A program made the position numbers and the translations under genes. From Mytilisepta virgata (lineage: Eukaryota > Mollusca > Bivalvia > Mytilida > Mytilidae): 64,000 nt of DNA. The first letter of the stretch is position 1. Each line of letters starts with the position of its first letter. This document shows, piece after piece, positions 53,532 through 64,000 of this stretch. The notes beneath the pieces are model-generated. The model made no database searches, was not told the origin of the DNA, and worked only from the letters and a program-made list of their open reading frames with translations. The stretch covers positions 44,706,841-44,770,840 of the forward strand of contig CM051513.1 in the NCBI GenBank assembly GCA_028015205.1. The letters run 5' to 3'.

Positions 53532-56500
53532 CCATTCTTCCAGTGGGAGTTTGAGTTCTTGGGTGCTATGAAAATAAAAACATATGGATATAGAAGTTTA
53601 AGACAGTAGTGTAATAGAGTAGATATTTGTTATTGTTATGCAATTATGATACCAAGTGAGACAAAAATTTAGTACAATGATTGAAATTATGGCAATACAC
53701 AATTTTGAAAGATGCAAATAGAACACGAGGAAATAAACTGAAGCATATATCAATCATTATAGACCAGTCAGGAAAAATATGAAACAGTGTAATACCATAT
53801 TTAGTGTGCCATATGCGCATTTTGTCAGTTTTATCTCATTAATGTTCAAATCCAAAGGTTGGAAAGTCGAATGTAAATAAAATGTTGCAGAGCAGAGTAA
53901 GTACCAAAGTGAATGGCTAAAACATAAATCCATAACAAGCTAAGGACAGAGCTGTGTACTCCTTAGTTCTATCAATTTAAAAAAATTTGCAGTGAAAATT
54001 TTGTATAAACAAGATACTTACTTGTTGGAACCTGCCCTTCAGCTGCTCGAGGTTTAAAAGGAGCTGGATCAGTGAGTCTATTTCATCTAACCCAACAGAA
54101 ATTCTCCCGGTCTTGCCTGGTCGGTTGTCATAAATGTCCCGAGTAGAAAAAACCCTCAAACACTCTGAAAAATAGGGTCTTGTTTCTTCCAAATTTCGTT
54201 ATGAATTCAAGCTGTCCATGTTTATCACAGTACTCTCGAAATGTTATTTCATTTGATGGACTGTTCTGCATTCTACATAATTCATACATTAGTTGAGCTC
54301 GTGTCATGATTGAACCAGAACTGAGTTTTGTAAAAATTCCGAGAGCAGAAGAAATTTCTGGAAAGAAGTTTAAAATTATTTAATTTTATAGTAGTCTCCT
54401 ACTGAAGCTGTCACACCCATTTTGTAGGCGCGTACGCAACTTTATATTGTTCTATATGTTTAATGGTACTGACATGACAACATGCGCTAGTCAAAGTAGT
54501 TTCCGAAAATTTTCCATTTTTTTAATTGCTTTCTTGTCCTCTCATGTAGAAATAAAAATAAGGGTGGATAGTTATTCTTTCACACCTACATTTTTCTTCT
54601 GGTAACCCCCTCCCCCTTCTTTTTCAAAATTTCAGAATCTGCCTCTGGGAATCCAACAAGAGCTTGGGGGGTTCCGTTATATTTAATTATGAGCATTTGT
54701 TACTGTCATTTTACTTCCAAAATAAGCCGATAAACTTCACAAAAACATGATATATCTACATATGGGGTCAGTTTAGGGTCCTATAGCTTTAATATTCTTA
54801 ACACATGATATTTCTTATATAAGGGTCATATAACTTAAATATTTTTTATATGAGGGCTCTATAGCTTAAATGAAGTAAAGGTCCCTCATATTAGGAATAC
54901 ATAAGGTGTCCTATAATATTTCTTTTATGAGTGCCCTATAGCTTTGTAACATATAGGAAAGTGTCTATACAGACGTATAAGACAAGCTAAAGCATGGTCG
55001 GATACAGGTCAGTGAGCAGGACGAGAAAAATAAATAAATAGGAAGATGTCATTTATCAATTACGTAAAGCTTGAAAGATTTTGATTCATTTCACTTATAG
55101 ATAAAGGTATAAAGTGATGTTTAAAACATAAGATTGTGAAAGGTAATTTGGGGTAGTCTATGTCCCAGGATTTACGCCGTTGTAATATATGCATGTAAAA
55201 TAAATGGGATAGGTAACCCAAGGTATCGAATGTATCAGTAATGATATAAAAGGTAAATATTGTTTTAAATGAAATTCTGATACTAGTAAATATGTGTTTA
55301 ATAAAATTACACCAATAAATAAATATATATGTAGAATTAACCAAGTAGGAGTTATCAATAAATATAAAAGAACAATTTCCAAAAAATATGTTTAGAAAAG
55401 ATTTGCAAATATTCTCTCTTTATTGGAATGGATGCAGATCATATGTCTTAGACAGCTCATCATTGTCCTGTGAGAGAACAAATCAAATCATCATATTCTT
55501 GAAATAAACTGATCTATAAATGGAGGCAAAGTTATAAAAACGATATAATAGTTCCCAATGATATAAGTGTGTAAGAATTGTTTTTTTTTTTTGTATCTTT
55601 TCCTCTTAAAAAACATATCCGTTAATATATATCCAACATAATTACGAAGAAATAATCTTCATATGTATCTCAGAGTCTAATGATTTAAATAACGAAGCCC
55701 TTGTCTTATAACATTTCTTTGTCGTAGTTCATAATTTGCATAAAATTGAACATATTTTTAGTAAAACTCAAGTTTTGTATTTACAAATAAAAATAAATAT
55801 TTTGTAAAACTAGAGCTAAAATATAAAACGTACAAGAATCAAATAATTAATAGGATGCAAATATGTATCTGTTTAAGTATTTTGTATAAACTGTTCAGAA
55901 CATTAATGAAGTACATGTACGAACTCTACATTCCTTTTCCCAGAGATTCTGTTTGGCTAGATGTGGATGATGTTTCAGCAGTTGGTTGGTTGATTCATTC
56001 ATTTACATCCATAGCATGCTCTGGTGTGCAGTTAATGAGGTTCATACTAGAAAAAATTAAGATGCATAAGCATATGAAATACATGTTGTTTTAAGTAAAT
56101 TATTCTAATATATAAAACATGTTGCTTGATTAAATGAATATCAATCAAAATAAAAAATACAGTACAAGAATTATGAAAAGAATCAATGAATGACAATGAC
56201 TTTAACGGTAAAAAAATGTATGAGAAATAAAAAATAAATGCATAAGAATCCTGATACTATATGGTCAGCCCCAAAAAATTTCCTATAATATTTCAATAAT
56301 ATCATGGTTTATTGAGAGAACATGTTTAACATCAATTTATCAGTAGTATCCTGTGATACAGCTTAGAAGAAAACGATAAATGAGTCGATTTGCCACATAG
56401 GTCGAAGAACGATCGTCAGGTCCAAAGGGTAGGTATCGGTGAGTATTAGCTCATTAAAGCTGACAATTGCCTTTATATATTTTAATAGTGTTATAAATTG

Positions 56501-56687
56501 AGAGAACATGTTTAACATCAATTTATCAGTAGTATCCTGTGATACAGCTTAGAAGAAAACGATAAATGAGTCGATTTGCCACATAGGTCGAAGAACGATC
56601 GTCAGGTCCAAAGGGTAGGTATCGGTGAGTATTAGCTCATTAAAGCTGACAATTGCCTTTATATATTTTAATAGTGTTATAAAAAAT

Positions 56688-56749
<62 letters not shown>

Positions 56750-57812
56750 AAAATATATTTCATTTCGTTTGTTGATTTATTTCTGATGAAGGATGACAAA
56801 TTAGCATGTGTGTTTGATCTCCAGTTATTGACTTGTGATTTGTGTTCAAGTGTCAAATTTGATGAATTCCAATAAAGTTGTCAAAACAATTCAGAAGCCA
56901 GTCATTGTTCAGCTACCATTATGTTTAATTAAGTGTTTGAAGTTTTTACCTGTCCCCACTCGGCGTCCTATGTTTTGTGATTATATACTGCCAACAAAGA
57001 GTTTTGCTTGATTACATAGTGACCTTGTTTTCAATTTCACCTTTGTGTCTTAAAATAAATAAACAACTTATAATATGTTTATTTTTCTGTTTTATCCATC
57101 GAAAATGAAATGAGATTTGCAAATTTGCACGTCGCCATTTTGACAATATTGTGTTATATTACGCATGTGTAGTTAAACGTGTTGAAGGCGGCAAATATGA
57201 TTTACGATCGATATGCTAAAAATAGATGCAAGGATGAATTCAGTTGGTTTCTTCATAAACTTATTATGTATAAAAATGGTTTCTTTGTCTTGCAATTTTC
57301 AATTTGTCACGATGGTTGATTTATCAGTACGGTCTTACGGATGTCGATAACTATACTTTATATAAAGTAAGCATGTATAACATAAATATCACCGGTAAAT
57401 AATGTATGCTTTAAAGGAAAACTGGTTTTTTTGGTTTAACTAAATTATGTACATTTACTCCACATTCCTTCATTATTTTCGGATGTTGATAACGATATTT
57501 CATAAAAATTAAGCATGTATTACTGGAAAATTAAATGATACAAAGAGTACGATAAATAAATAACAATTTATTAGATTTTCATTACGATAAGCACTAATTT
57601 TAACAAAATGATATAATTTTTTGACAGCACTAGAGTCAACAAGCACAATGATATGATTATAAAATGTTCATAACAGTAACATTAATTTAAAATGTTCACA
57701 CAATACAAACACGCTTTATTGTTCATATTTAATCCGACTCGAACCCATCGAAGTCGGAATCTTCGATGTCACTGGAATAGTGATGCTACGGGCAAGTGGC
57801 AGGTCATCCTCG
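53532..57812. repeat. 4.28 kb tandem duplication, unit 2
   Basis: Same content as 49204-53531 at an offset of 4328 bp (4280 after the 48-bp difference). It holds the second copy of exon A (54357-54022). It ends inside the pogo fragment, where the sequence continues into ACTAACGGGACC instead of returning to CATTCTTCC. Confidence 0.9.
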
Positions 57813-58124
57813 TCACTAACGGGACCTGGCATTTCTTCATCTTCTGTTGTCAGTGGTTCAGGTAGGCTGATGATTTCTGCTTTCATGAACCCACTGGATG
57901 ACTGTTGGGTACCTTGCACGGCGCATACGATCGGTATTGGTAGAACTCCTCTCACCATGGCTCGTCCAGTGCTCCCAAAACTTACGGAGTTCTGTCTTGA
58001 ATGTCTTGTTGACAGAGATGTCAAGAGTTTGTAGTAACTTGGTGATCCCTCCTGGAATTACGGTCGGAACGGAACTAGTAGCCTTGATACGATCCTTCGT
58101 AATGTCGCTGATATGAGCCCTCAT
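57716..58124 (-). pseudogene. pogo/Tigger-type DDE transposase fragment
   Basis: Minus strand: MRAHISDITKDRIKATSS, then VIPGGITKLLQTLDISVN, a hallmark of the Tigger/pogo DDE_1 domain, then FWEHWTSHGE and VIQWVHES. A frame change near 57,890 leads to SSGFMKAEIISL and an acidic tail (TTEDEEMPGPVSDEDD) ending at 57716. Only the last third of a transposase is present; upstream (58,125 on) no further match is seen. Truncated and shifted, thus dead. Confidence 0.75.
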
Positions 58125-58671
58125 TGAGGATAAACTTTGTCAAACAAACCCACAAATTTCCTTCAAATGTTGCCAACGATCGATAATCCTAGATCTTTAT
58201 CAAATGTCTGCGGATACGATTTGACTTTAACGCATCACTTTCAACTTCCCATACACAAAAGAGCTACTTACGAAATAAATCTTTATTTATTGTTTTGTTT
58301 ACATAAATAACAAACGAAGAACATCAGGTAACTATCCTCCATCTTCAGAAAACGAAAATTGTCAGTGATTTTTTCATTTCAACATGACGTTTTTGATGGA
58401 TTTTTTTACTTGAACTTCAGATATTTGAGATTTTAGCCTTAGATTAGTCTATTCGCTCTATTGGGACAAAAAAAAAACACAAATTCGAGATAACGGAGAC
58501 TTTTAATTAATATGTTTCTGGTCGCACACAGGATATATTGGATACGATCATTGAAATTATGTTTTGTGAAAACAGTTTAATCTGCTGTTTATTTGATCAC
58601 CCTTTTGATCTCTATCAGTAATAATAATTACCGTCAAATTATATTTATCTGTCTTATCAATTAACAGTGAT
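58125..58671. other. no gene seen
   Basis: AT-rich. Part may be pogo 3' flank or the 5' part of the Gypsy LTR, whose left border I cannot fix. Confidence 0.35.
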
Positions 58672-58996
58672 GACATGTTTAGGACAGTTTAGATTATTTA
58701 TGACACAGCTGTATTTTTGTTTCTCCTGACTTTAGCTATGTCTATGGCTTTTATTACTTGAAATGTTTATAAAATGCCAGAGAGTGAATGATAGGAATAT
58801 TTGGTGGCGATCGTGAGAAACTTAGTGCTGAAATTTAGTTGAGAATGAACTTTTATTGTGTATGGATGTGCATTAAATTAGTAAATGTGTAAATAATATT
58901 GTAACTGCATATAAAGACTTGTATATAATAAATGTGTATATATCTGAACTATGGCTTAAAAACCCAGTGTCCAGGATGAACTCGGTCACATATTTA

Positions 58997-59010
58997 TGGT
59001 GGCAGCGGTG
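58997..59010 (+). promoter_or_regulatory. primer-binding-site-like sequence
   Basis: TGGTGGCAGCGGTG directly downstream of the LTR-like end; it would pair with a tRNA 3' end ending CCACCA, as in many Gypsy elements. Confidence 0.5.
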
Positions 59011-59059
59011 GGACATATTATAATATAATTGGATTTTACAATTAAGTGTGCTGAACAAA

Positions 59060-59965
59060 ATGCCTCCGAAAAAAAGAAGCAGCAGAAAAGCCCGTTCGGA
59101 AGAGGACGATGATGATTTAAACAACTTTTTCAAATTACCGACACCAGTAAAACATGTAAAAGATGTAGTGAAACCAACGATTTTTTATGGAAATTTAGAG
59201 GAAGACATCGACAGTTGGCTGAAAAATTTTGAAAGAATTTCAATAGCTAATGGATGGGAAGAAGAAAGAAAAACAGCAACATTACCAGCCTTCCCAAGAG
59301 ATCGAGCGGCAGAACTTTTTGAATCGTTGGACGATGCTGAGAAATACTCATATTGTGACATTTGTAGGGCACTCCGAGACAGATTTATGCCAAAAGAATT
59401 ACAATCCTTATATTACAGTAACCTTTTCTTCCATGCGAGACAACGTGAAAATCAATCAATTGAAGACTTTGCGTCAGAAATTAACAAACTTGCGATTTGC
59501 GCATATGCTGACATGAAAAGGCAACAAAAAGATGTTTTAATAAAAGAACATTTCGTGCAGGGATTAAAACCTGACATTAAAAGATTTGTAATGTTGTCGA
59601 ATCCGTCGACATTTGAGGAAGCCTTTCGATCGGCTAAGCGAGAAGAATGTAACAACAGTTTAACCAACAAAGACAGACATATGGTATGTTCAATGAATGA
59701 AAACTCTTTAGAAAATACGATCAAAAATTTGAGTGAACAAATGCAAGTTCTTGCGGTCAAAGTGGACAGCATGTCGCCGAGAGGAAAAGGACAAATGTAT
59801 AACAGAGGAAGATTTCAGCAAAGAGGATTCGGGCGCGGACGTGGATATATAAACAACCGAAATCTCCGAACAACGGATGGAAGACCGATTTGTAACTTCT
59901 GTATGAAGGTGGGACACATTGAGAGAAGCTGTGAAGAAAAGGGATTAAACGGGTCGGAAAACTAA
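59060..59965 (+). CDS. Gypsy gag polyprotein with zinc knuckle
   Basis: Start chosen at ATG 59060 (MPPKKRSSRK), giving 301 residues. The capsid-like region (about 45-200) has the retrotransposon gag pattern: WLKNFERISIANGW, AELFESL, LRDRFMP, QRENQSIEDFASEI and HFVQGLKPDIK. Then an RG-rich linker (RGRFQQRGFGRGRG) and one CCHC knuckle, CNFCMKVGHIERSC. The frame is intact. At the end, GGAAAAC precedes the stop and the -1 frame stays open, so -1 frameshifting into pol is possible. Pol is missing, so gag alone would be made. Confidence 0.8.
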   Translation: MPPKKRSSRKARSEEDDDDLNNFFKLPTPVKHVKDVVKPTIFYGNLEEDIDSWLKNFERISIANGWEEERKTATLPAFPRDRAAELFESLDDAEKYSYCDICRALRDRFMPKELQSLYYSNLFFHARQRENQSIEDFASEINKLAICAYADMKRQQKDVLIKEHFVQGLKPDIKRFVMLSNPSTFEEAFRSAKREECNNSLTNKDRHMVCSMNENSLENTIKNLSEQMQVLAVKVDSMSPRGKGQMYNRGRFQQRGFGRGRGYINNRNLRTTDGRPICNFCMKVGHIERSCEEKGLNGSEN

Positions 59966-60105
59966 ACGCTGCTTCCTTAGCAGGAGGAAAGGCAGCAGGA
60001 TATATTAGCAAACCTCCTGAAAAATGCGGAATGTCTTCTATCGCGAAGATCTATGTTCCGAAAGTGAAAAATGAAAAATTTAAGATTAAATGTGGCTAAG
60101 TATTG

Positions 60106-60709
60106 ATGTTTTCTTTAAATCTGCTAATAGTATATGTCTCATATTATGTTTACATGTTAATTATAGAAATTAGATTCTCCTAAAATACGGAACTTATTTA
60201 TTATATTATTATTTTATTAATGCAAATAACTTTGATTGTTAATTCGTTGTATTATTAGTTTCGATTTTGGACACATACAGAGGTCCTTTTCAACTTTCTC
60301 ATGCCATTAACTTTCATACTTCCCATTAAAAGTACCAAATAAACAAACAAGAACATCAATTATCATTAATCAGATGGATTCTACCTCTTAATGCTGATAG
60401 TACAAATATAATGTGCATCGTAAATTTGATTTTAACGGCCAGTCGTGTCGTCTGCAACACTTCTCAATTTATTAGACCAGACACGTTTGCAATTTTATAG
60501 CTACTATGCATGGTCAATTTCGCGGCAATATAAACAAATGTGTAAGGAGACACCAAGAGTACATATATATGATTGATGATAAGTATAAAGGGTTTGAGTG
60601 GTATTCCATAAAAATGTTTTAAAACTGATGTAATTTAATAGTTATTCCATCACACGAAAGTTGCCTGCAAAGAGTTTAACAAATTCAGGTTCATAACTTT
60701 TACAAAAAT
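60106..60709. other. AT-rich spacer between Gypsy remnant and DIRS-like element
   Basis: No coding content. It may include the 5' terminal repeat of the DIRS-like element, but no partner is inside the window. Confidence 0.4.
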
Positions 60710-61927
60710 TTGCAGGTTATTACCCCTCCTGAGGTTGCTTCTGTAATTGACGAAGAGAGTATCAATCAAAGATTAGAAGAACTAGATTCCCTACTAAATA
60801 GTACAAAATATTCGAAACAAAAGAGTGCATTAAAAGAAGACTTGTTAAAGTTTTTAAGTAATTTGACTCCCTCGAAAGACTTATCCACGGCGTTTCCATC
60901 TGATGTCCGTATGTATTTGGTATTTAAAGAAAAGGATGGAAAGACGAAGGTTCATAAGATAAATTGTCAGTTCAAAGGGAAAAATAGCAAAAATTCTGAG
61001 TATGAATGTCCATTACGCAGATCAGCGGGTTCAGTTGACAGTCTTATAGGTCAAATTAGGGCAATCTTTCGGGATTATGGTAGAGGATCAGAATGGAATG
61101 AGTCATTAGGAGTTGGAAATCCAGCAGCAGCATTAACTATTAAGCGTTATCTATCAGCAATTCGTCTAGAACAATCTAAGAGCGCGACTGTACCTCAAAG
61201 AGCCGTCCCTTTATTTCGAAATAAACTTTTTAAGATATTAAGACATATTTCCTATAAACTTTGTAACCCGACGATCTCGATCATCCAGAAATACATACTT
61301 TTACGAGACCGAGTATTCTTCAACTTATTAGCTTAAACTGGGGACAGAGCAGGAGACCTAGGAGCATTATTAATTGACCAACTTTTCGCTCTTCCCTGCA
61401 ATGAGGGTATCCTTCTTAATTTGACTACAGGGAAAACTATAGATATTCGTGATCCGCGAATTGTCATTGTCTTAAAGTCAAATGATCTAGAATTTTGTCC
61501 AGCACAAGATTTAAAAAATTACACGGTATTTTGTAAAAACAATGACCTTAACCTATCCGATGGATATGTCTTTCGTCCTGTCGATCCGACCTTAAAGTTA
61601 AGTAATAAAGTTCCGTCCTCATCAACTGTAAATGGAAGACTAAGATCCTATCTTTGTACACTGGGCATGTGGGAAGGAGAAACACCACATAGTACACGTA
61701 GTGGGTGTGCGTTAACATTAAAATGGTTAGGCTTTGACAATGAAATCATTAAGCAACACGTAGGCTGGAAGTCTGATGCAATGCTTCATCATTATACATT
61801 AGATAATGATATGTGTAACCGTTATTCATCTGCGAGGGCCCTCTGTTCTTCAAATCAAACGTCTTTGCAGGCAGTTTTCGAGCGATATAAAAATCATACA
61901 ATCTTTTCAAAATCGATGGATTTGTGA
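60710..61927 (+). pseudogene. tyrosine recombinase (DIRS-like), one in-frame stop
   Basis: N-terminal block: helical and Lys/Ser-rich (LEELDSLLNSTKYSKQKSAL), then GQIRAIFRDYGRGSEWNES and a core-binding region. A TAA at 61334-61336 interrupts, and the same frame continues at once with TGDRAGDLGALLIDQL, which holds catalytic Arg I. The rest of the active site is present: HSTRSG (H-x-x-R), HVGW and the tyrosine in HHYTLD. The enzyme would recombine a circular DNA intermediate into the genome. Total about 405 codons. No ATG is evident at the start, consistent with a spliced or upstream start after TTTGCAG. Confidence 0.75.
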
Positions 61928-61998
61928 ATTACAAGTTACACTATAAAACTATTTTCTTATGTTTTTAGAACTCCGAGCTAAAACAACAAATACAAGAG

Positions 61999-62571
61999 TT
62001 GAAAAAGAGCATGAGCGTAGATACTGTAGCGCATGCTTTGCGTGAAGTTAAAGAATACGCAGCTAGATTATCTGAAATCAATATAGACACCCTTCAAATG
62101 AAATTAATGCACCTAGACGAAATGGGCCGTCGCTTTGATCATCCCGACAAAGAATTGTATTCCTTAGTCCTCCAGCGTTTTTTATGCCACAAAGATCAAT
62201 CTAGAATTGGATATTTAATTACCTCACTCTTATGTTCAACCGCAGAAGCAAAGGTTTTTGAAAAGGAACAGAAGTTCCTTAAGTTACACGGAAATTTGGA
62301 AAATAAAGGTGGTTCTTCGACAAGTAACACAGGTGCAGTCGTCAATACCGACAGCAAATCATCAACTCCTGATCAATTTTCCGCAATGATACATTTCATG
62401 CAAAATTTTATCCCGCAGCAACCAGTGCGCTTCCAAAGACCCCCAAGACCCGTCTTCGCTCAGCAAAGAAGAGTAAATAGTTTCCGACCTCGTCCGGGAC
62501 AAAATTATTCCGGATGTCATATTTGTGGCGATATCTCACATTATCAAATTGACTGCCCTCGTAGACAGTAA
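61999..62571 (+). CDS. gag-like zinc-knuckle protein of the DIRS-like element
   Basis: Likely ATG at 62011 (MSVDTVAH); in-frame codons continue upstream to a possible acceptor (TGTTTTTAG near 61,970). A coiled-coil start (LREVKEYAARLSEI), a helical middle, a Gln/Pro/Arg-rich linker (QQPVRFQRPPRPVFAQQRR) and a C-terminal CCHC knuckle CHICGDISHYQIDC. Nucleic-acid binding during particle formation or reverse transcription is expected. Its stop is followed within a few bases by the RT frame. Confidence 0.6.
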   Translation: MKKSMSVDTVAHALREVKEYAARLSEINIDTLQMKLMHLDEMGRRFDHPDKELYSLVLQRFLCHKDQSRIGYLITSLLCSTAEAKVFEKEQKFLKLHGNLENKGGSSTSNTGAVVNTDSKSSTPDQFSAMIHFMQNFIPQQPVRFQRPPRPVFAQQRRVNSFRPRPGQNYSGCHICGDISHYQIDCPRRQ

Positions 62572-62574
62572 GAT

Positions 62575-63956
62575 GTGTTTTTTCATATTATTTTACAGAT
62601 TTTGACCAAAATTTCACCTTTGCTGCCTTATCATTGGGAAATGACTGAATTATTTCATCCGCCAGAAGTAACATTGAGGTCAAGCAAACCACTGTTGATC
62701 AACCTGGATGACAATAGTGTAAATGTAAATAATAAATGTGTTGATTTCGACTTTCAATCATCAGATTTGCATAACATTTTGAATGAACCAACGTACACCT
62801 ACGACCAGAACCAATTTGTGGCTGGAAATCTACACCGTCATTTGAATCAATGGAAAAATGTCATACAAAACCAAGATAGTGAAGTATTAAAATGGCTGAC
62901 ATTTGGCGTCGACATAAACGACTTTTTAAGGCCATTCAAAGGGGAATTCTGGGGTGTTGAATACAATCATGACTTTCCTCCGCCCAGACAATTTCAAAAT
63001 GCAAAAAACTGTCAACAGTTTGTAGATTTCATTAACACGGAATTACAAGAGAGACTTGCTTCAGGTGCTATTTCCTATGTAGGGAAAGTTGGGGAAGTGA
63101 AACCACCGCACATCGTCTCGCCGATAACAATTGAACCATCAAAACCAAGGTTGTGTATAAACTTGATGTACTTAAACTGCTTCATGAAGGATACTACGTT
63201 TAAACTGGATACTTTAGTAGATGTGCCAAAAGTCGTCAAGAAAGACAGTTTTTTGACAAAACTAGATGATAAATCTGGTTATGATATTGTGTTAAAGTCA
63301 GATAATTCAAAATTTTTAATAGGTTTTCAATGGGGTGGCTATTACTTTGTTTGTAATACATTACCTTTAGGTTGGAAAAATTCTGCTTTTGTTTACAATA
63401 CAATTAACTTACAAGCAATTTCACAATTAAGGAAATGGTCAGTATCATGTTTGTTATATATAGATGATAGACTTCTTGAAGAGTACAATGATAAATTGCC
63501 ACTTTACATGGATACTCGTTTGACTCGTGCAAGAATCTCTATAGACTTCTTGAAGAGTACAATGATAAATTGCCACTTTACATGGATACTCGTTTGACTC
63601 GTGCAAGAATCTCTAGACTTCTTGAAGAGTACAATGATAAATTGCCACTTTACATGGATACTCGTTTGACTCGTGCAAGAATCTCTATTCATTTGGCTGT
63701 AAAATTGTTTGTGAGTTTAGGTTATTTTCTTAATATCGCTAAGTCAATTTTAAAACCTACACAAACTATTACGTTTTTGGGCATGATCATTGATACAAAA
63801 CGCATGTCTTTCTTTATTACTGACAAAAGAAATCAAAAACTTAAAAACATGCGAGAAAATATCTTGCAGTGTCAAAAAGTATCAATTTCAATGATGCAGA
63901 AATTTACCGGTATCTGTGTCTCTATGTGTTTGGCCATCCCGGGGGCTAAATTATAG
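62575..63956 (+). pseudogene. DIRS-type reverse transcriptase, broken by a tandem triplication
   Basis: Likely first Met at 62641 (MTELFHPPEV). RT motifs in order: PRLCINLMYLN, FLTKLDDKSGYD, GFQWGGYYF, LPLGWKNSAF and the catalytic SCLLYIDD. Directly after YIDD a block of about 73 bp occurs three times in tandem (63469, 63543, 63615; periods 74 and 72), adding 146 bp and shifting the frame. Beyond it the correct frame resumes (LFVSLGYFLNIAKS, QTITFLGMIIDT). RNase H and methylase parts would lie past the window end. A TAG near 63954 may be another break. Confidence 0.75.
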
Positions 63957-64000
63957 ACATCGGTTTGCAACCAAGCAATTTCAAAAGCTACATTAAATGG

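Larger units (their letters stand above)
58672..60105 (+). mobile_element. truncated Ty3/Gypsy-like LTR retrotransposon
   Basis: An LTR-like end with AATAAA near 58,928 finishes ...GGTCACA at about 58,990, then a primer-binding-like TGGTGGCAGCGG (58,997-59,008) and a gag gene. After gag the -1 frame carries about 45 codons that look like the lead-in to a protease (SIAKIYVPKVKNEKFKIKCG), then coding stops; no protease active site, RT or integrase follows. The left border (TGATGACATG at 58672) is a guess. Confidence 0.6.
60710..64000 (+). mobile_element. DIRS-like tyrosine-recombinase retroelement, runs off the window
   Basis: Three coding blocks on one strand: tyrosine recombinase (60710-61927), a zinc-knuckle protein (61999-62571) and a DIRS-type reverse transcriptase (62575 to beyond 63956). 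Each block is preceded by a pyrimidine-rich stretch and AG (TTTGCAG, TGTTTTTAG, TATTTTACAG), so splicing may connect them. Both enzymes carry breaks. The order differs from the usual DIRS layout (gag, then overlapping YR and RT). Confidence 0.7.

Noticed and set aside
57780..58116. Plus-strand frames over the pogo fragment
   Set aside because: Shadows of the minus-strand transposase, which matches the DDE_1 pattern.
1..64000. tRNA or rRNA genes
   Set aside because: I looked for tRNA A/B-box patterns and conserved rRNA strings and saw none that I could support by eye.

Overview
The window is eukaryotic and most likely from a bivalve mollusc, probably a Mytilus-like mussel. It is AT-rich and mostly non-coding, has spliceosomal introns with GTAAGT donors and pyrimidine-AG acceptors, and carries dispersed repeats of a kind common in bivalve genomes (units ending in a GACGGACGG-rich stretch and CAGGTGAGCTAAAAA). 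Most of what can be decoded belongs to mobile or virus-like elements; there are few convincing host genes.

The centre is a nested pair of elements. The outer one (9996-40343) is a Polinton/Maverick with terminal inverted repeats of about 250 bp and a short target duplication (TACATA as 6 bp; the symmetric sequence also allows 4 or 8). Without its insertion it is about 18.2 kb. It encodes, left to right: a protein with an internal duplication, a CARD-like + double-PC4 fusion, a small basic protein, a retroviral-type integrase with chromodomain, penton-like minor capsid, a basic virion-like protein, major capsid protein, adenain-like protease, packaging ATPase, a paralogue of the small basic protein, another small protein, and on the other strand a protein-primed type PolB. 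Integrase, major capsid and polymerase are broken, so this copy is dead, although several small genes are open. Its right arm (32.4-40.1 kb), beyond a PolB lacking its N-terminus, holds two spliced, apparently intact genes: a Cys-rich type I membrane protein and a small coiled-coil protein. They look like captured cargo.

Inserted near the left end of the Polinton is a 12.2 kb DNA transposon (10356-22516) with 6-bp target duplication CAGCAG and long inverted ends made of a TATGCACATA-type minisatellite. It has two convergent genes: an intact DDE transposase (IS3EU-like) and a five-exon, frame-consistent SAM + zinc finger + HECT E3 ubiquitin ligase. Both proteins start with a SAM-like domain. 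This element looks recent and possibly active.

The left flank (1-9.99 kb) has a decayed intronless gene, a non-LTR/SINE-like tail and a broken membrane protein with a PC4-like domain; a paralogue of that protein lies on the right flank at 43.9-44.4 kb. The right flank continues with retroelement-like fragments (40.4-42.4 kb), a three-copy exon-bearing repeat, a PolB C-terminal scrap, a nearly exact 4.3 kb tandem duplication (49204-57812) ending inside a pogo/Tigger transposase fragment, a truncated Ty3/Gypsy element (gag near 59-60 kb) and, running off the end, a DIRS-like tyrosine-recombinase retroelement in the unusual order YR, zinc-knuckle protein, RT.
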